Shown: piece by piece, positions 21,711-33,044 of the stretch
Layout: the number at the start of each line of letters is the position of its first letter
How positions within the stretch are numbered: position 1 is the stretch's first letter
Source of the DNA: Periplaneta americana
Taxonomy: Eukaryota; Arthropoda; Insecta; Blattodea; Blattidae
Direction of reading: 5' to 3'
Assembly: GCF_040183065.1 (NCBI RefSeq)
Contig: NC_091118.1
Location: 210,101,529 to 210,165,528 of the forward strand
Length of the DNA: 64,000 nt
The notes under the pieces: model-generated
The model's input: the letters and a program-made list of their open reading frames with translations, nothing else
Told to the model about the DNA's origin: nothing
The model's database searches: none
Position numbers and translations under genes: made by a program

Positions 21711-22712
21711 CGTACAGCAGAGTTCGTATAGGTCAGTTTCTGTCAGATGCGTTTCCAATTCACTGTGGGCTAAAGCAAGGAGATGCACTATCACCTTTAC
21801 TTTTTAACTTTGCTCTAGCGTAAGCCATTAGGAAAGTCCAGGATAACAGAGAGGGTTTGCAATTGAACGGGTTACATCAGCTGCTTGTCTATGCGGATGG
21901 CGTAAATGTGTTAGGAGAAAATCCACAAACGATTAGGGAAAACACGGGAATTTTACTGGAAGCAAGTAAAGAGATAGGTTTGGAAGTAAATCCCGAAAAG
22001 ACAAAGTATATGATTATGTCTCGTGACCAGAATATTGTGCGAAATGGAAATATAACAATTGGAAATTTATCCTTCGAAGAGGTGGAAAAATTCAAATATC
22101 TGGGAGCAACAGTAACAAATATAAATGATACTCGGGAGGAAATTAAACACAGAATAAATATGGGAAATGCCTGTTATTATTCGGTTTAGAAGCTTTTATC
22201 ATCCAGTCCGCTGTCGAAAAATCTGAAAGTTAGAATTTATAAAACAGTTATATTACCGGTTGTTCTGTATGGTTGTCAAACTTGGACTCTCACTTTGAGA
22301 GAGGAACATAGGTTAAGGGTGTTTGAGAATAAGGTACTTAGGAAAATATTTGGGGCTAAGAGGGATGAAGTTACAGGAGAATGGAGAAAGTTACACAACA
22401 CAGAACTGCACGCATTGTATTCTTCACCTGACATAATTAGGAACATTAAATCCAGACGTTTGAGATGAGCAGAGCATGTAGCACGTATGGGCGAATCCAG
22501 AAATGCATATAGAATGTTAGTTGGGAGGCCGGAAGGAAAAAGACCTTTAGAGAGGCCGAGACGTAGATGGGAAGATAATATTGAAATGGATTTGAGGGAG
22601 GTGGGATATGATGATAGAGAATGGATTAATCTTTCTCAGGATAGGGACCAATGGCGGGCTTATGTGAGGGCGGCAATGAACCTCCGGATTTCTTAAAAGT
22701 CAGTAAGTAAGT
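21711..22712 (+). pseudogene. RTE-like LINE family A, palm-to-C-terminus copy with three nonsense mutations
   Basis: The longest family-A reverse-transcriptase copy here. Motifs in order: HCGLKQGDALSPLLFN (motif B), LLVYADG (catalytic YADD changed to YADG at 21890-21901), [45 protein letters not shown]-like [31 protein letters not shown]. In-frame stops fall at 21821, 22187 and 22466. The second catalytic aspartate is lost, so even read-through would give an inactive enzyme. It is 5'-truncated before motif A and ends in a short GTAAGTAAG tail. Confidence 0.85.
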
Positions 22713-23399
22713 AACGGGTGGACTATGATGATGATAAATAATAATAGGTTTTTTATTGACTGCGTCGTTGACGAAAAAGAAAGTAAAAAAAAAAAAAATG
22801 AGTATAAAACGCTCTTATTATGTGCAAGACATGAAAGACGCAAATGCCTTGTCACCTCTCGATAACTTGTTTATTCGACACAGGAGGCCTTGGAGAGTAA
22901 TTTGCAAAGCCTGCTACGTCTTTTCATCTGCTGAGGAGATTGTTCACGGACAGTTTGCTTCCTGGCAGTGATGAAGGGAAGGAATTAAGACCTTCTTAAA
23001 AGGTAGGGGCGTTGGCGTGCCTGCAGGGTTGCCAATAGCAGCTTAAGAAGAAGAGTTCCACGCATATTTATTGCTGGGAACTTTATCCCTTGTTTACATA
23101 ACATTTTGTAACTGTAAACTTTTTTTATTGAATGCTCTTTTGAGTCTTAGATTTACAATATGTAAAAAAAAAAATGTATTACCCGGAATGTGCATTCATC
23201 AGTTAAGTCTAGACAGAATATGATACAAAAACGCAAAGAATTGGATAATTGCTAATTGACGATGTAATGGCAGGTGTTATGTGCGTGTCGTGATAAATAA
23301 TAATAAGGCAGATATTTCCATCAGAAATAGACTGAAAACATTTGGACATATAAAAGAGGCCTAGAATGAAACAAAGTAAATTATGTAGCAATAAAAATC
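22713..23399. other. No recognisable feature
   Basis: Contains A-runs (22783-22798, 23163-23174) and a 71-codon frame (22756-22971) without a known domain. Confidence 0.45.
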
Positions 23400-23946
23400 A
23401 AGAGATAAATGATCAACATAAAAAATGAAAGAACTGGAGAGAGCAAGAAAGAATAAATAAGCAAAGAATAAAATATGACAGAGAAATTAAGTAGAAAAGA
23501 ATATGAAAAGTAGAGAGAAATTAATACCGGTAGGAAAGGAAAGACGGACAAAAGAAAAGAGACAATATGCGATACAAAATGAAGAGCGACAGGAAGAAGC
23601 AAATAACTATAGAAAGAACTGAAGTACAGTAAAAAAATGAAATAGAGAATGACCGGAAAAAACAGGATAACACAAAATTAACACTAGGAAAAAGCAATGA
23701 AGACAAAAAATTATAGATCGATACAGAGGGCAATAGAAAAGTGGAAAATTAAGAACAGCAGGAATGAAGAATAGAAATTAGGAACCAGGAACTTGAAATG
23801 CACAACTGTAGGTGAATCAATAAATCAGAAAAAGAAGGAATGCAGTACGATAGGAAAAATACAAAAAAGAGAAGGTACGAATAAGAAAGAAAAAAGAAGA
23901 AACTTAACGAAAGGGTGGGAAAGAAAAAAAAAGACTGGGCAAAAAA
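23400..23946. repeat. Purine-rich tract, left of the Penelope-like element
   Basis: Low-complexity sequence dominated by GAAA, AGAA and GACA words on the plus strand, without a fixed repeat unit. A compositionally similar tract lies on the other side of the Penelope-like element (25580-26110). This suggests the element inserted into one purine-rich region. Confidence 0.6.
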
Positions 23947-24054
23947 CAACAGTGAATACAATATAATATTTTATTACTCAGTCAATGACAAATCAAAGTA
24001 GAATAATGACTTAGTTTATAGTCATTAAATTTATATACATGAATTACAAAATTG

Positions 24055-24095
24055 CGAACGTTTTCGCCTATTCATGCATCCTCAGGCAGAGTTAT
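24055..24095 (-). other. Possible degenerate hammerhead-ribozyme core
   Basis: On the minus strand CTGAGGA (24079-24085) is followed by TGCATGAATAGGC and then GAAAACG (24059-24065). The hammerhead core is CUGANGA, stem II, GAAA. Here one core base differs and stem II would be only two to three pairs. PLE terminal repeats are known to carry hammerheads, so position supports the idea. A cleavage triplet was not confirmed. Confidence 0.25.
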
Positions 24096-24629
24096 ACAAT
24101 ATCTCAATGTCATATTTGTGGTGAGTACTATTTAAAATTAAAGATGTATAGGACATCTCCATTATTAAAATGTAATATTACAGGTAATAAACTTAAATAA
24201 TGTTAAAAAATGTTAAAAACCATGTAGTAATTAAACTTCATAATATGTGGAACACTTGTTCAGTCCAATGAGTGGTGAATGTATCTGAAATATATAAAAA
24301 TACGAATAGAAATGGGAATTATCAAATGTAAATTGTAATCGGATTGGATATTTAAAAGTACTCACGTCGTTTAAAATGTGACAACTGCATAGTTAGCAAC
24401 TGTATGGATCACTATAAACATTCTGTGTTTTATGTGAATTATCTGTAATGAAATAATAATTAATATCAATTTTAGAAGAATTTGAAAAATTAATTGGAGG
24501 GTTAAATTATGGACGTACCTACGTAGACGTGAGGCGACCTGCAGCTATTAGGACTGTAACTAGTATGACGTGGGGGAAGTGTGTATTCGTGTAAACAACC
24601 ACGCGGAAGGATATTGTGTGGTGACGGGG

Positions 24630-25289
24630 TTAGAGGTTGTACAGGGGATTTCGGATTTGGGTTAAATTTTCATTAAGAATGCTGTTCTCTATTTGAATCT
24701 GTTTAGCAATGTAATATTCTTCTGCAGAATTTATCAATTTAGTTTCTATTCCTGATTTTAATATTTTTAAGGTTTTATTTGCTGGGCCTAATTCATGTCC
24801 AGTATCTATTAGATGAGATACATATGTAGATTTCTTACGATTATGTTTGAAATCAGAAATGTGCTCATTGTATCTAATTTTGAAATATTTTTTAGTTTGT
24901 CCTATATATTTCTCTTTACATGTAAAACATTCTAATCTGTAAATACCATTATTATGGATTTTGTTAACTTCTTGAAGTCTATTGTTTAAATTGTTATTGA
25001 GTTTATTAGTTGGTTTGTGCGCTATGGAAATATTTTCTTTTTTAAAAAAGTTAGCTAATTTGCTAGATATATATTTATTATATGTTAAACTGAAGTATTT
25101 TTTGTTGGTCTTGTTTTGTTTTGTTAATGTAGATATATTGCTTAGTTCTTTTTTCCTTTTATTCTTGTTTATTAGTTTTTTAATCAAATTAGTACTATAG
25201 CCATTTTCGTTGGCTATCTGTATTATTTTATTATATTCTTTCTTGTAATTGTTTTTACTTAGTGGAAATTGTATTAATCTATTAATCAT
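24630..25289 (-). CDS. Penelope-like element GIY-YIG endonuclease region
   Basis: This frame of 219 residues is intact to its stop. Residues 1-110 are the basic linker after the reverse transcriptase. Residues 115-195 form a GIY-YIG nuclease: GIY at 115-117, CFTC (two cysteines) at 121-124, KYIGQT at 127-132, catalytic arginine at about R139 in FKIRYNEH, H143, SHLIDTGH at 158-165, and the metal-binding glutamate in NSAEEYYI (E190 or E191). The extra cysteines and histidines before and within the fold are typical of insect PLEs. In an active element it nicks target DNA to prime reverse transcription. The upstream RT is broken, so it is unlikely to be expressed. No ATG context supports an independent gene; the frame simply opens after the frameshifts. 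Confidence 0.85.
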   Translation of the reverse strand: MINRLIQFPLSKNNYKKEYNKIIQIANENGYSTNLIKKLINKNKRKKELSNISTLTKQNKTNKKYFSLTYNKYISSKLANFFKKENISIAHKPTNKLNNNLNNRLQEVNKIHNNGIYRLECFTCKEKYIGQTKKYFKIRYNEHISDFKHNRKKSTYVSHLIDTGHELGPANKTLKILKSGIETKLINSAEEYYIAKQIQIENSILNENLTQIRNPLYNL

Positions 25290-25579
25290 GTAATTGAAGT
25301 TACTTAATTTATGTGCAGTAGGATGTTCTGAATTTATGGGGATACTATGGTTAGTAATTCCAGGTTTTCTGTAAATATTAAATTCTAATTTATTTTTATG
25401 TTTTTTTTATCATAATGTCTAAAAATGAATCATATTATTAACTTCAATTTCTTGTGTGAATTTTAGGTTATTATGCAAATTATTGAAAGATTCTAATATT
25501 TGTTTATTGATTTGTTGGCTTTCATAAATTATTAAAGTATCAGAAGAAATTCCAAGTATTCCATCAGAAGAAATCAACG

Positions 25580-26110
25580 TAAATGGATATTAAAATAGAA
25601 TAGAGTTGAGAAGGCGACAGGAGAAAGAAAATAAATAACGATAAAAATAAGAAAAGAAAGAATTAATTAAGAAAGTGGAGAATTATGTATTAATAGAATA
25701 GAGAATGTGAAAGAAGTTTAAAAGACAAATGAATATAAGTTAAAGAAGATAGGGAATAATACAGAAATAGAATAAAGTATAAATAAATGGAAAAGGAAAT
25801 AATATTGAATGAAGAATGATACAGTAATAAATATCAGAATGAGGAAAGGGAGAAAAACGTAAGAGCATAAAAAATACACATGGAAAGTAGTGGAGATGAA
25901 AGAATAGAAATCACGATTAAAAATACGAAAGAGAAAGAGAAAACTATTAAGGACTGAGTAAATACGAAAAATGTAAGTAAGGGAAAAGACAGAAAAGACT
26001 CCGAAATGATGAAAATTACACAAAAAGACGAGAGGTAACGGATACCTTAATAGAAAAGGAAATGAAAATTAGAATGAAAATCTGTACATTAATGAATACA
26101 GCAAGAGATA
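25580..26110. repeat. Purine-rich tract, right of the Penelope-like element
   Basis: AAAG/GAAA/AATA-rich low-complexity DNA, counterpart of 23400-23946. Apparent minus-strand open frames rich in Phe, Leu and Ser are compositional artefacts. Confidence 0.6.
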
Positions 26111-26345
26111 GTATAATACGCACAACGTGTTAAAGCTGAACTTTATTTGCCATCAGCATTATCGTCCTATGATGGGCTAACTCGTTCCATCTCACGAGTA
26201 GCATCTCGTATCTGTACAACTTCGCTAGCACAGACCACGGCTAATGGGGCAACTCCAACAAGGCAAGCGCGAGGAAAGAATTTGCCTAGACGTGGCGGCA
26301 ACTTCTCCGACATCTCTGCTCAGCGGGTAACAAAACACTAAGGCT
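26111..26345 (-). other. Short minus-strand frame with downstream AATAAA, origin unknown
   Basis: This patch is clearly more GC-rich than its surroundings. On the minus strand MSEKLPPRLGKFFPRACLVG... runs 48 codons from ATG at about 26311 to TAG at about 26167. AATAAA follows about 25 nt downstream (near 26137-26142). A CAG acceptor-like site (CCGCTGAGCAG) precedes the ATG. It could be a terminal exon, a processed transcript fragment or part of a mobile element; similar frames seem familiar from other insect genomes. The function is unknown. On the plus strand the same DNA opens as a 64-codon frame, which I consider a shadow. Confidence 0.3.
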
Positions 26346-26583
26346 TTCGTTACGTTGGAAATTTTTAATGAAGGAACGTTTCGACACGAAGGAAAATTCA
26401 TAAGAAAATATCAAACCTGAGAGAATTGAACTCAGCAATGAGGACACATGATAATAATAAAATTGTATCTAGCAATTAAATTGTAACCATAAATCACACT
26501 TCTAATTTAACTTCAGAAGTTGAATATTTACGTATTATTATTGATTAACATGTAAGAGGGAATCCCCCTAGCTTACTTATAAT

Positions 26584-26586
<3 letters not shown>

Positions 26587-26655
<69 letters not shown>

Positions 26656-26928
26656 TTATTTAACCTGGTATGTCCTTCTCTAACACTCAACCAGGAGTAA
26701 AACTGCGTTACAAAAACACTACAAATTTACAAAGTACACTACAATTTTACATACAAAACTGAATAAGATACTAATAATAAAATGTACATAAGTAAGTAGA
26801 AATCAGACATAATATATAACATACAGAAAGAAAGGAAAAAGCATAATAAAATGTGAACACAGGTCAAAATAAATGACACATACAAGGTATAAAAAAATAA
26901 GACAATTATTGATGATGATGATAATAAC

Positions 26929-26993
<65 letters not shown>

Positions 26994-27256
26994 TTTATTT
27001 AACGTGGTACGGCCTTCTCTAACACTCAACCAGGAGTAAAACTGCGTTACAAAAAACACTACAAATTTACAAAGTACACTACAATTTTACATACAAAACT
27101 GAATAAGATACTAATAATAAAATGTAAACAACAAGTAAGTAGAAATCAGACATAATATATTATAACATACAGAAAGAAAGAAAAAAGCATAATAAAATGT
27201 GAACAGCAGGTCAAAATAAATGACACATACAAAGTATAAAAATAAGAAAATTATTG

Positions 27257-27319
<63 letters not shown>

Positions 27320-27915
27320 GTAGTAGTAGTAGTAGTAGTAATAAAATAGTGCAGTACAAAGCATACAATGAATACAATATTTTTAAGTACACACAGTAAG
27401 GAAAATTATGATTATATATAGCTCAACTTATCACATTATAGATATACCATTATCGGAAAATATGAAAACAAAAATATAAAATAAGTTAAATATCACTAGA
27501 ACATTAAAAAAATGTGAATACGTGGAAACATGCAATACAACACTTGTCATAATAGTAAGTTAGTTTGGCAACTCGTCATAAGATAATTTTCTAACTTGGA
27601 TTTGAAAGATTTCAATGTTCGGCAGCCCTTGACTTCAGGCGGCAGAGAGTTCCAGTGACGAGAGGTAGCAACAGTGAAAGATGAGGAATACAGAGATGAT
27701 GTGTGAAGTGGAATTTCTAGCGTTTTATCGCGTTGTGATCGAGTATTAATATTATGATAGCGAGAGAGAGTATGAAAACGAGTGAATAAATAACAGGGGA
27801 ATGAAGTATGCATAATTCGATATAAGAGAGATAGTGAGTGCAGATTTCTCCTCTCATGTAACCTAAGCCATGATAACTTCTCGAAAGAAGGTGAGATGTT
27901 ATCATAGAAGGTATA
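26587..27915 (-). pseudogene. LINE family ATT, 3' end with duplicated UTR and three (AAT)n tracts
   Basis: Minus strand. The coding part (27547-27915) reads FYDNISPSFEKLSWLRLHE, NLHSLSLLYRIMHTSFP, then SFTVATSRHWNSLP, the same C-terminal block as at 7763-8161. The 3' UTR (26655-27546) contains a tandem duplication of about 335 bp, each unit starting TTTATTTAAC(C/G)TGGTA(T/C)G and ending in an (AAT)n tract. Tracts lie at 26587-26655, 26934-26991 and 27258-27342, the last merging into (AGT)n. The family hallmark ACACTCAACCAGGAG (complement of CTGGTTGAGTG) occurs in both units. The palm is missing. Confidence 0.8.
26655..27320. repeat. Tandem duplication of about 335 bp including a microsatellite
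   Basis: Unit 1 starts near 26658 and unit 2 near 26995. Both contain CCTTCTCTAACACTCAACCA, ACTGCGTTACAAAAA, GAATAAGATACTAATAATA and AAGCATAATAAAATGTGAAC. Unequal exchange between (AAT)n tracts at the unit borders would explain it. Confidence 0.9.
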
Positions 27916-28055
27916 AGATCTGAAATAGTATATTACGATATATGGTTGGGGAAGTGCTATTTACAAAATCTAGGAAAAGTCTGAAATACGAACAGAGAGA
28001 GTGTTTCAATTTTACAGATTTTGTAATGCACATCACAAACGTGTATTACATAACA

Positions 28056-28322
28056 TTTTTTTGCACGATCGTATTTTTAAAATTGCAAATACAATATATT
28101 TTGCATTGAAAATTTGGAGTTATTTTATTTCAAAGCCTTCACAAAAGTGTACTGTAATGGTAACTAAGTAACAATAAGTACACAGTAATGGGTCTATTTC
28201 AATATGGTTTTATGTTATGAATAATGGTTTCCCTGGCAACAGGTTTCTGTGTGGGAATTCTAATTTTCAAGGCTTAACACCAATAGCTATAAATACAATA
28301 AAAAACACAATCGTGCAAAAAA
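28056..28322. mobile_element. Short MITE-like element with TTTTTTGCACGAT ends
   Basis: Left end TTTTTTGCACGATCGTATTTTT and right end complement TTTTTTGCACGATTGTGTTTTT form inverted repeats of about 22 bp. The interior is noncoding. No clear target duplication, so the superfamily is undetermined. Confidence 0.6.
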
Positions 28323-28395
28323 GTATTTATAAATTTCTCATTTTACGAAATTATTTACTCATTCATATTTTAAGATCAATATCTGCAGCGTACCT

Positions 28396-28855
28396 ATTGA
28401 AAAAGAACTAAAGAAGAGTCTAATTACGTGCTTTGAGTGGAGTGTTGCATTTTATGGGGCAGAAACAAGGACATTACGATGAAGTCAAGAGAAACAACTA
28501 GAGCCATATGAAATACGGATATGGACAAGAATGGAGTGTGTGAAGTGGACAGACAGAATAAGAAATGAAGCTGTACTAGAAAGAGTGGATGAAGAAAGAA
28601 TAATGCTCAAACTGATCAGGAAGACGAAAAGAAATTGGTTGGCTCACTGACTGAGAAGAAACTGTATAATGAAGGATGCACTGGAAGGAATGGTGAACGG
28701 GAGAAAAGTTCGTGACAGAAGAAATCAGAAGACACACAACGTTAAGATATATGGATCGCATGCGGAGAATAAGAGTAAGGTGGAAAATAGGAAAGAATGG
28801 AGAATGCTGGGTTTGCAGTGAAAGACCTCTTGGGCACAAAACAGTGAATGAATGT
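28396..28855 (+). pseudogene. LINE family B, 3' end, several stops
   Basis: Nucleotide match to the end of the LINE B copy at 10686-12112 and to 33045-33735. It includes ATGGGGCAGAAACA.GGACATTACGA, GATGCACTGGAAGGAATGGTGAACG and GAGAATGCTGGGTTTGCAGTGAA. The reading frame is broken several times; the last open part encodes GECWVCSERP, the family-B C-terminus. Confidence 0.75.
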
Positions 28856-30573
28856 CTAGCAATATTTGAGTCAATATTTTGGTATGTTAAAATTGGCTGT
28901 GGAGGAAGTGGTAAACCACATCTTATTCAGTTGTCTTTGTTCAAAAATGAATAACTGAAGTGTTTTTCTCTGAAACTGTTGATTAGCCAACTCATTTTTT
29001 TATATTTGTGTGTCCATAATACTGAACAAATTTACAATTTTATTTTGTTGAACTTCTATAATAAAAATCGTTGTAAGTATAAAGTTGACATAGAAAATTT
29101 CAGAATACTAGCGAAAAATTTTACCTCTTTACAGTACTTCAACTAAAATATAATACAAAATCGGGATAATTTCATTTATAATATGAACTAATGTTATCCA
29201 ATCAATTTATTAAAATAAATCCAAAATTAAACAATAACCTTCCCAGTAAGAGAAATAAATATTATGCTTCTTAAAATTAAAACAGTCCGTTATTTAACTT
29301 TCTTCTAGACATGTTTTTTTACTAAATTTTTACCAATTTCTACTTACAATTTTTATTGTGTCACACAACTTCTATAGTTATATTACGTAATGACCCGCTT
29401 CAAACTGAAAAAATGGCTATTTTTCATAAAACAATATATTTTAAATATTTATATGCAATTTGTAACTTTCACAAACTCAAATTAAAAATTTTAATCTTGG
29501 ATAGCCATTTGGAGCACTTGGGAGCACCATTACTTGTTTGAAATTATTTATTTTCGTTCTAAGAGAAAACAAAAATGTCTACATGAAACGTTTTTAGAAT
29601 TGTGAATTTTTTTAAACATTCGTTTTCCGATTTGCACAAAACTGCGAATAAAAATTACTCTCAAAATGTGTAATATGTCTTAGCAATTATTTTTTTTTCT
29701 TTAAAGATAGCATTCCTATTAAAAAACGAAGCTGGATGGCTAAAATATATGCACTGCAAGAAGGAGAAAATATTTTTCTCTTCATATATTTAATTTTTTT
29801 TTAAATGTTCATTGACATTATTTGTTTGTTTTCAATTTCTTTGAAAGACTTCAAGATTGAACTACAGTTTGTTAATATTACGAAAAAAAAATCTATATAA
29901 TATAATCTGAACTGGTAATGGAAATTACGGTAAAACGGCTTAACGGATTTTAATAAATGACCTTTCATTTTGAAGCTTGGAACCCAAAGATTTTCAGAAA
30001 AATAGTAGTTTTCAGTGAAATGTCAATTTTCCTACATAATTTTCCTATTTTCCAAAATCCATCTGTCGTCAGTTTTTGAGAACTAATTGCATTTTAGCAT
30101 ATTTTAGAATAAAACAAAACAAACACTACAATAAACAATAGGCTATTACACGAAGGCCATGACCTGCAGGATTGCTGACATATTTAGAGTTCAAATTCAA
30201 TTGGTTATTAAATCTTCAAGACCTGCTAAATTAATTTACAGGTCTGATTCTGCAGTGTGTAATTTTATGAGTACAGCTGAGTATTGGATATTAAAAACTA
30301 CAAAACTTGAGGTGGTTTGATGACATTATTACCATTAGAAAAGAGATATTATAGTTAATGTCATGATGTGACTGTTTTTCATTAATTATACATATTAATG
30401 CTATATTGATGATATGAAAGTGAAACGTTTTGTGGTTATATAAGTAGATGTATAGAATATGTTAAATTAGATCTTCATTTCTATAATTTACTGAGTGGCG
30501 GCTGTACAACTCCAAAACTTACGTAAGATGATAATATTATTATTATTAAAATCAAATATTTTTATAGTTATTA
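28856..30573. other. Very AT-rich stretch, no supported feature
   Basis: Long A/T runs; only short chance frames such as 29356-29541. No terminal repeats or promoters recognised. Confidence 0.5.
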
Positions 30574-31010
30574 ATGAAGTGGGGGTGGGTCTTTTTCATA
30601 TACTTAATGGCGGTGTGGTGTAGATATTTATATGCGTCATTCTCTTCAGTATTGACTCGAGAGAGCGCAAAAATTACAGTTAATAAGGAAAGATCAAAAG
30701 GTATTACTGATAAAATCAGAGGCCTACAAAATGTTGTAGTCTGTCGATCATTTCACCAAGATCTCTTAGCAGGGTACATTTCAAGGTAGTTCACGAAACA
30801 TGCAGCAGCTATACCAAGGTGCTATGTCTATTGTTCGAAAGCATAGCAAACCTGATTTTTTTTTAATTTTCACCTACAATCCACAATGACCTGAAACAGC
30901 TATTGCTTTACTCCCACATGAAAAACCCACTGATCGTCCTGACATTGTTACTTGCGTTTTCGCGTTGAAACTCAAAAACTGAAAGTGAATAGGTTCAAGA
31001 AAAAATATTA
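30574..31010 (+). pseudogene. Helitron Rep/helicase (Helitron-like N domain) relic
   Basis: An open frame (30574-30789) ends in KIRGLQNVVVCRSFHQDLLA. After a frame change near 30786 the next frame reads GSSRNMQQLYQGAMSIVRKH, then SKPDFFLIFTYNPQ, a stop replacing the expected tryptophan, PETAIALLPHE, and DRPDIVTCVFALKLK. The G(S/P)R-x-M...Q-x-AM-x-IV and KPD-x(F)-x-TFTxNPxW...DRPD-x-V-x-RVF-x-LKL pattern is the conserved Helitron replication-initiator segment. HUH and helicase motifs are not visible, so only this piece survives. It may belong to the autonomous partner of the non-autonomous Helitrons here, but nothing physically links them. Confidence 0.75.
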
Positions 31011-31854
31011 GGCTTAAAAACCATTCAGAGGGAGTATGTTTCATTATTATGGAAGCAAATAACTTTCAAAATGTCTGGTATTCATTGAAAATAAATCTGA
31101 AAAATTTTTATTTGAACGTCTAATGAACTTAGTTTGCAGCATTTGCTGTACAAGCCACTAGTACCATCAAAATTGCATACAATTATCTAAAAAAAAATGT
31201 AAAAGATACGACGAACAATTCTGAAATTTGCAGATTATAGAAAAGGGGTGAAATATTTACTACAACTGGCACACTGCGACAACGGGATATTTTGTCCATG
31301 CTGTAATAACAACTTAATATCAGAAAAAATGAAAAATAAAATTTTTTGACCATCTAAATCTGGCTGTTCTTCTCGGGCTTCAATCCCGGTATAACTGAAA
31401 GCATTCCGATGTGTGAAGATCTGTGGATAAGGACGCCCGCATGCTGAGTCATGAAGTGTGTTCTCTGACATCGAATGTGTACCTCTAAATTATCAAGACC
31501 GAGCAATGAAATTCGACAGATTCTGCTGATGTCAGATGATTTCTAAAGGGATTTGGGTCATTAGCTGAATATAAGGAAGCGCGTAGGAATTGGACGCTTG
31601 ACAACGAGAAAATCTCTACTTTAACAGAAATTAATGAAGCCAACGTTTCTATAAACGCTATTTATTGACCCATTTCGGAAATAAATTTAATCGCAAATTT
31701 ATAGCTATACTGAAGTATTTCCAGATTTAATAAAATAAAACTAAAGAAATAATAACTTTTCTGTTTATGTAACCGAGGAAAAAGTTCTGAATGAATGAAT
31801 GAAAAAACTACAAATGGGTTTTCATCCGTTATTAGTTACAAAAAATATCGACAT

Positions 31855-31856
<2 letters not shown>
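31011..31856. other. Degraded sequence downstream of the Helitron helicase relic
   Basis: Possible further Helitron ORF debris, for example a plus-strand EYKEARRNWTLDNEKISTLT segment near 31571, but stops and frameshifts prevent assignment. Confidence 0.35.
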
Positions 31857-31885
<29 letters not shown>

Positions 31886-32990
31886 TAATAATAATAATAA
31901 TTTATTTTAGCTGGCAGAGTTAAGGCCGTAAGGCTTTCTCTTCCACTCAACCAGCAAAAAGTATATATACATATGCATGAACTTGCAAAGAATTCAACAA
32001 TTTGATTTAGATGAGAGTTACATGTATACAAGAGTTATTTACGAATTAAACAACAAAATACTATGAACCATTAATTAAACACTGAAATACAAACTATGTA
32101 GCAGAATTAAGCTAAAATACATAGAATGTTAATATATTTCAAATAATATTAGATAATAGAAAGAGATTATTATGAGACAATTTTGAAAATACAGCACTAT
32201 CAGGATGATGTCTAAAGAATGAAGTAACAATGTAGTCAGTGATAGTTTAAATCAGTAAGATTGGAGTGAAATGCTAATAAGGTTATCTTTTAAGCTGTTC
32301 TTAAAGGTGTTTATTGTCTTGCAGCCCCTAATACTTTGTGACAGAGAATTCCATTGTCGCGAGGTGGATACTGTAAAAGATGATGAATAACGAGATGTTC
32401 TATGAAGAGGTATACTTAGCGTGCCACAGATAAGTGATCTGGTATTTACGTCGTGGTTAGAGTATAGATAAGAGAAACGAGACGAAAGGTAATTTGGTGT
32501 TGAAGTGTGCAGAATTCGAAAGAGTAAAGACAAAGAGTGTAAAGTTCTGCGTTCTTTAAGTCGGAGCCACGAAAGACTTGCGAAGGACGGTGATATGTGA
32601 TCATATCGTCGGATGTTGCACACGTATCTGACGCACATATTCTGAGCTCGCTGTAACTTGACTGACAGTTCAGAACTTAGGTCACTTAACAAAACGTCAC
32701 AATAATCGAAGTGCGGCATTACTAGGGTTTGTACTAGGGTAAATTTTAGTTGCTGGGGTAAGAAGTTTCTCAAGGGACTCAAACAGTGAATGGAGGAACA
32801 GATTTTTTTAAAGTTTCTTTAACTTGAAAATTCCAATTTAGATTATTATCGAAAAAGAAGCCAAGATTTTTTACGATAGATGAATAAGGGATTAGCGTGT
32901 TGTTAAGGGTAACAACTGAGAGATTACTGTTACTAAGGGAGTTAACTAAACGCTTATGGCCAATAATTATAGCCTAAAGACAAGGAATAT
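31857..32990 (-). pseudogene. LINE family ATT, longest copy, RT thumb to 3' tail
   Basis: Minus strand. From the right: GHKRLVNSLSNSN, then VKNLGFFFDNNLNW, a stop, and a 176-codon frame (32252-32782) with FLPQQLKFTLVQTLVMPHFD, YCDVLL, QRAQNMCVRYVCNIRRYDHIS, RRTLHSLSLLFRILHTSTP and SFTVSTSRQWNSL. The VLPHFDYC-type motif and the following block mark the end of a non-LTR reverse transcriptase. The 3' UTR runs to the inverted CTGGCAGAGTTAAGGCC...CTCAACCAGC block and an (AAT)n tail at 31857-31902. No palm remains. Confidence 0.8.
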
Positions 32991-33044
32991 TAAGAGAAAA
33001 ATGAAAGAAATGCGTAGAAGGTGTATAAAGAGGTGTTACTGTGA

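Larger units (their letters stand above)
23947..25575 (-). mobile_element. Penelope-like element (PLE), 5'-truncated
   Basis: On the minus strand the order is a reverse-transcriptase remnant (25290-25575), a GIY-YIG endonuclease frame (24630-25289), and a 3' region of about 680 bp. The remnant contains SDTLIIYE at the position of the YVDDT catalytic motif, then NNLKFTQEIEV and FNIYRKPG...HPTAHKLSNF. The last block is a strong PLE signature. Indels around the poly-T run at 25390-25410 and a stop break the frame between remnant and endonuclease. Most of the RT is missing. The 3' region carries a CTGAGGA...GAAAA motif (24060-24086) that may be a degraded hammerhead. Confidence 0.85.

Noticed and set aside
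26739-27392. Polyleucine open frames
   Set aside because: Translations of (AAT)n tracts and LINE UTR, not genes.
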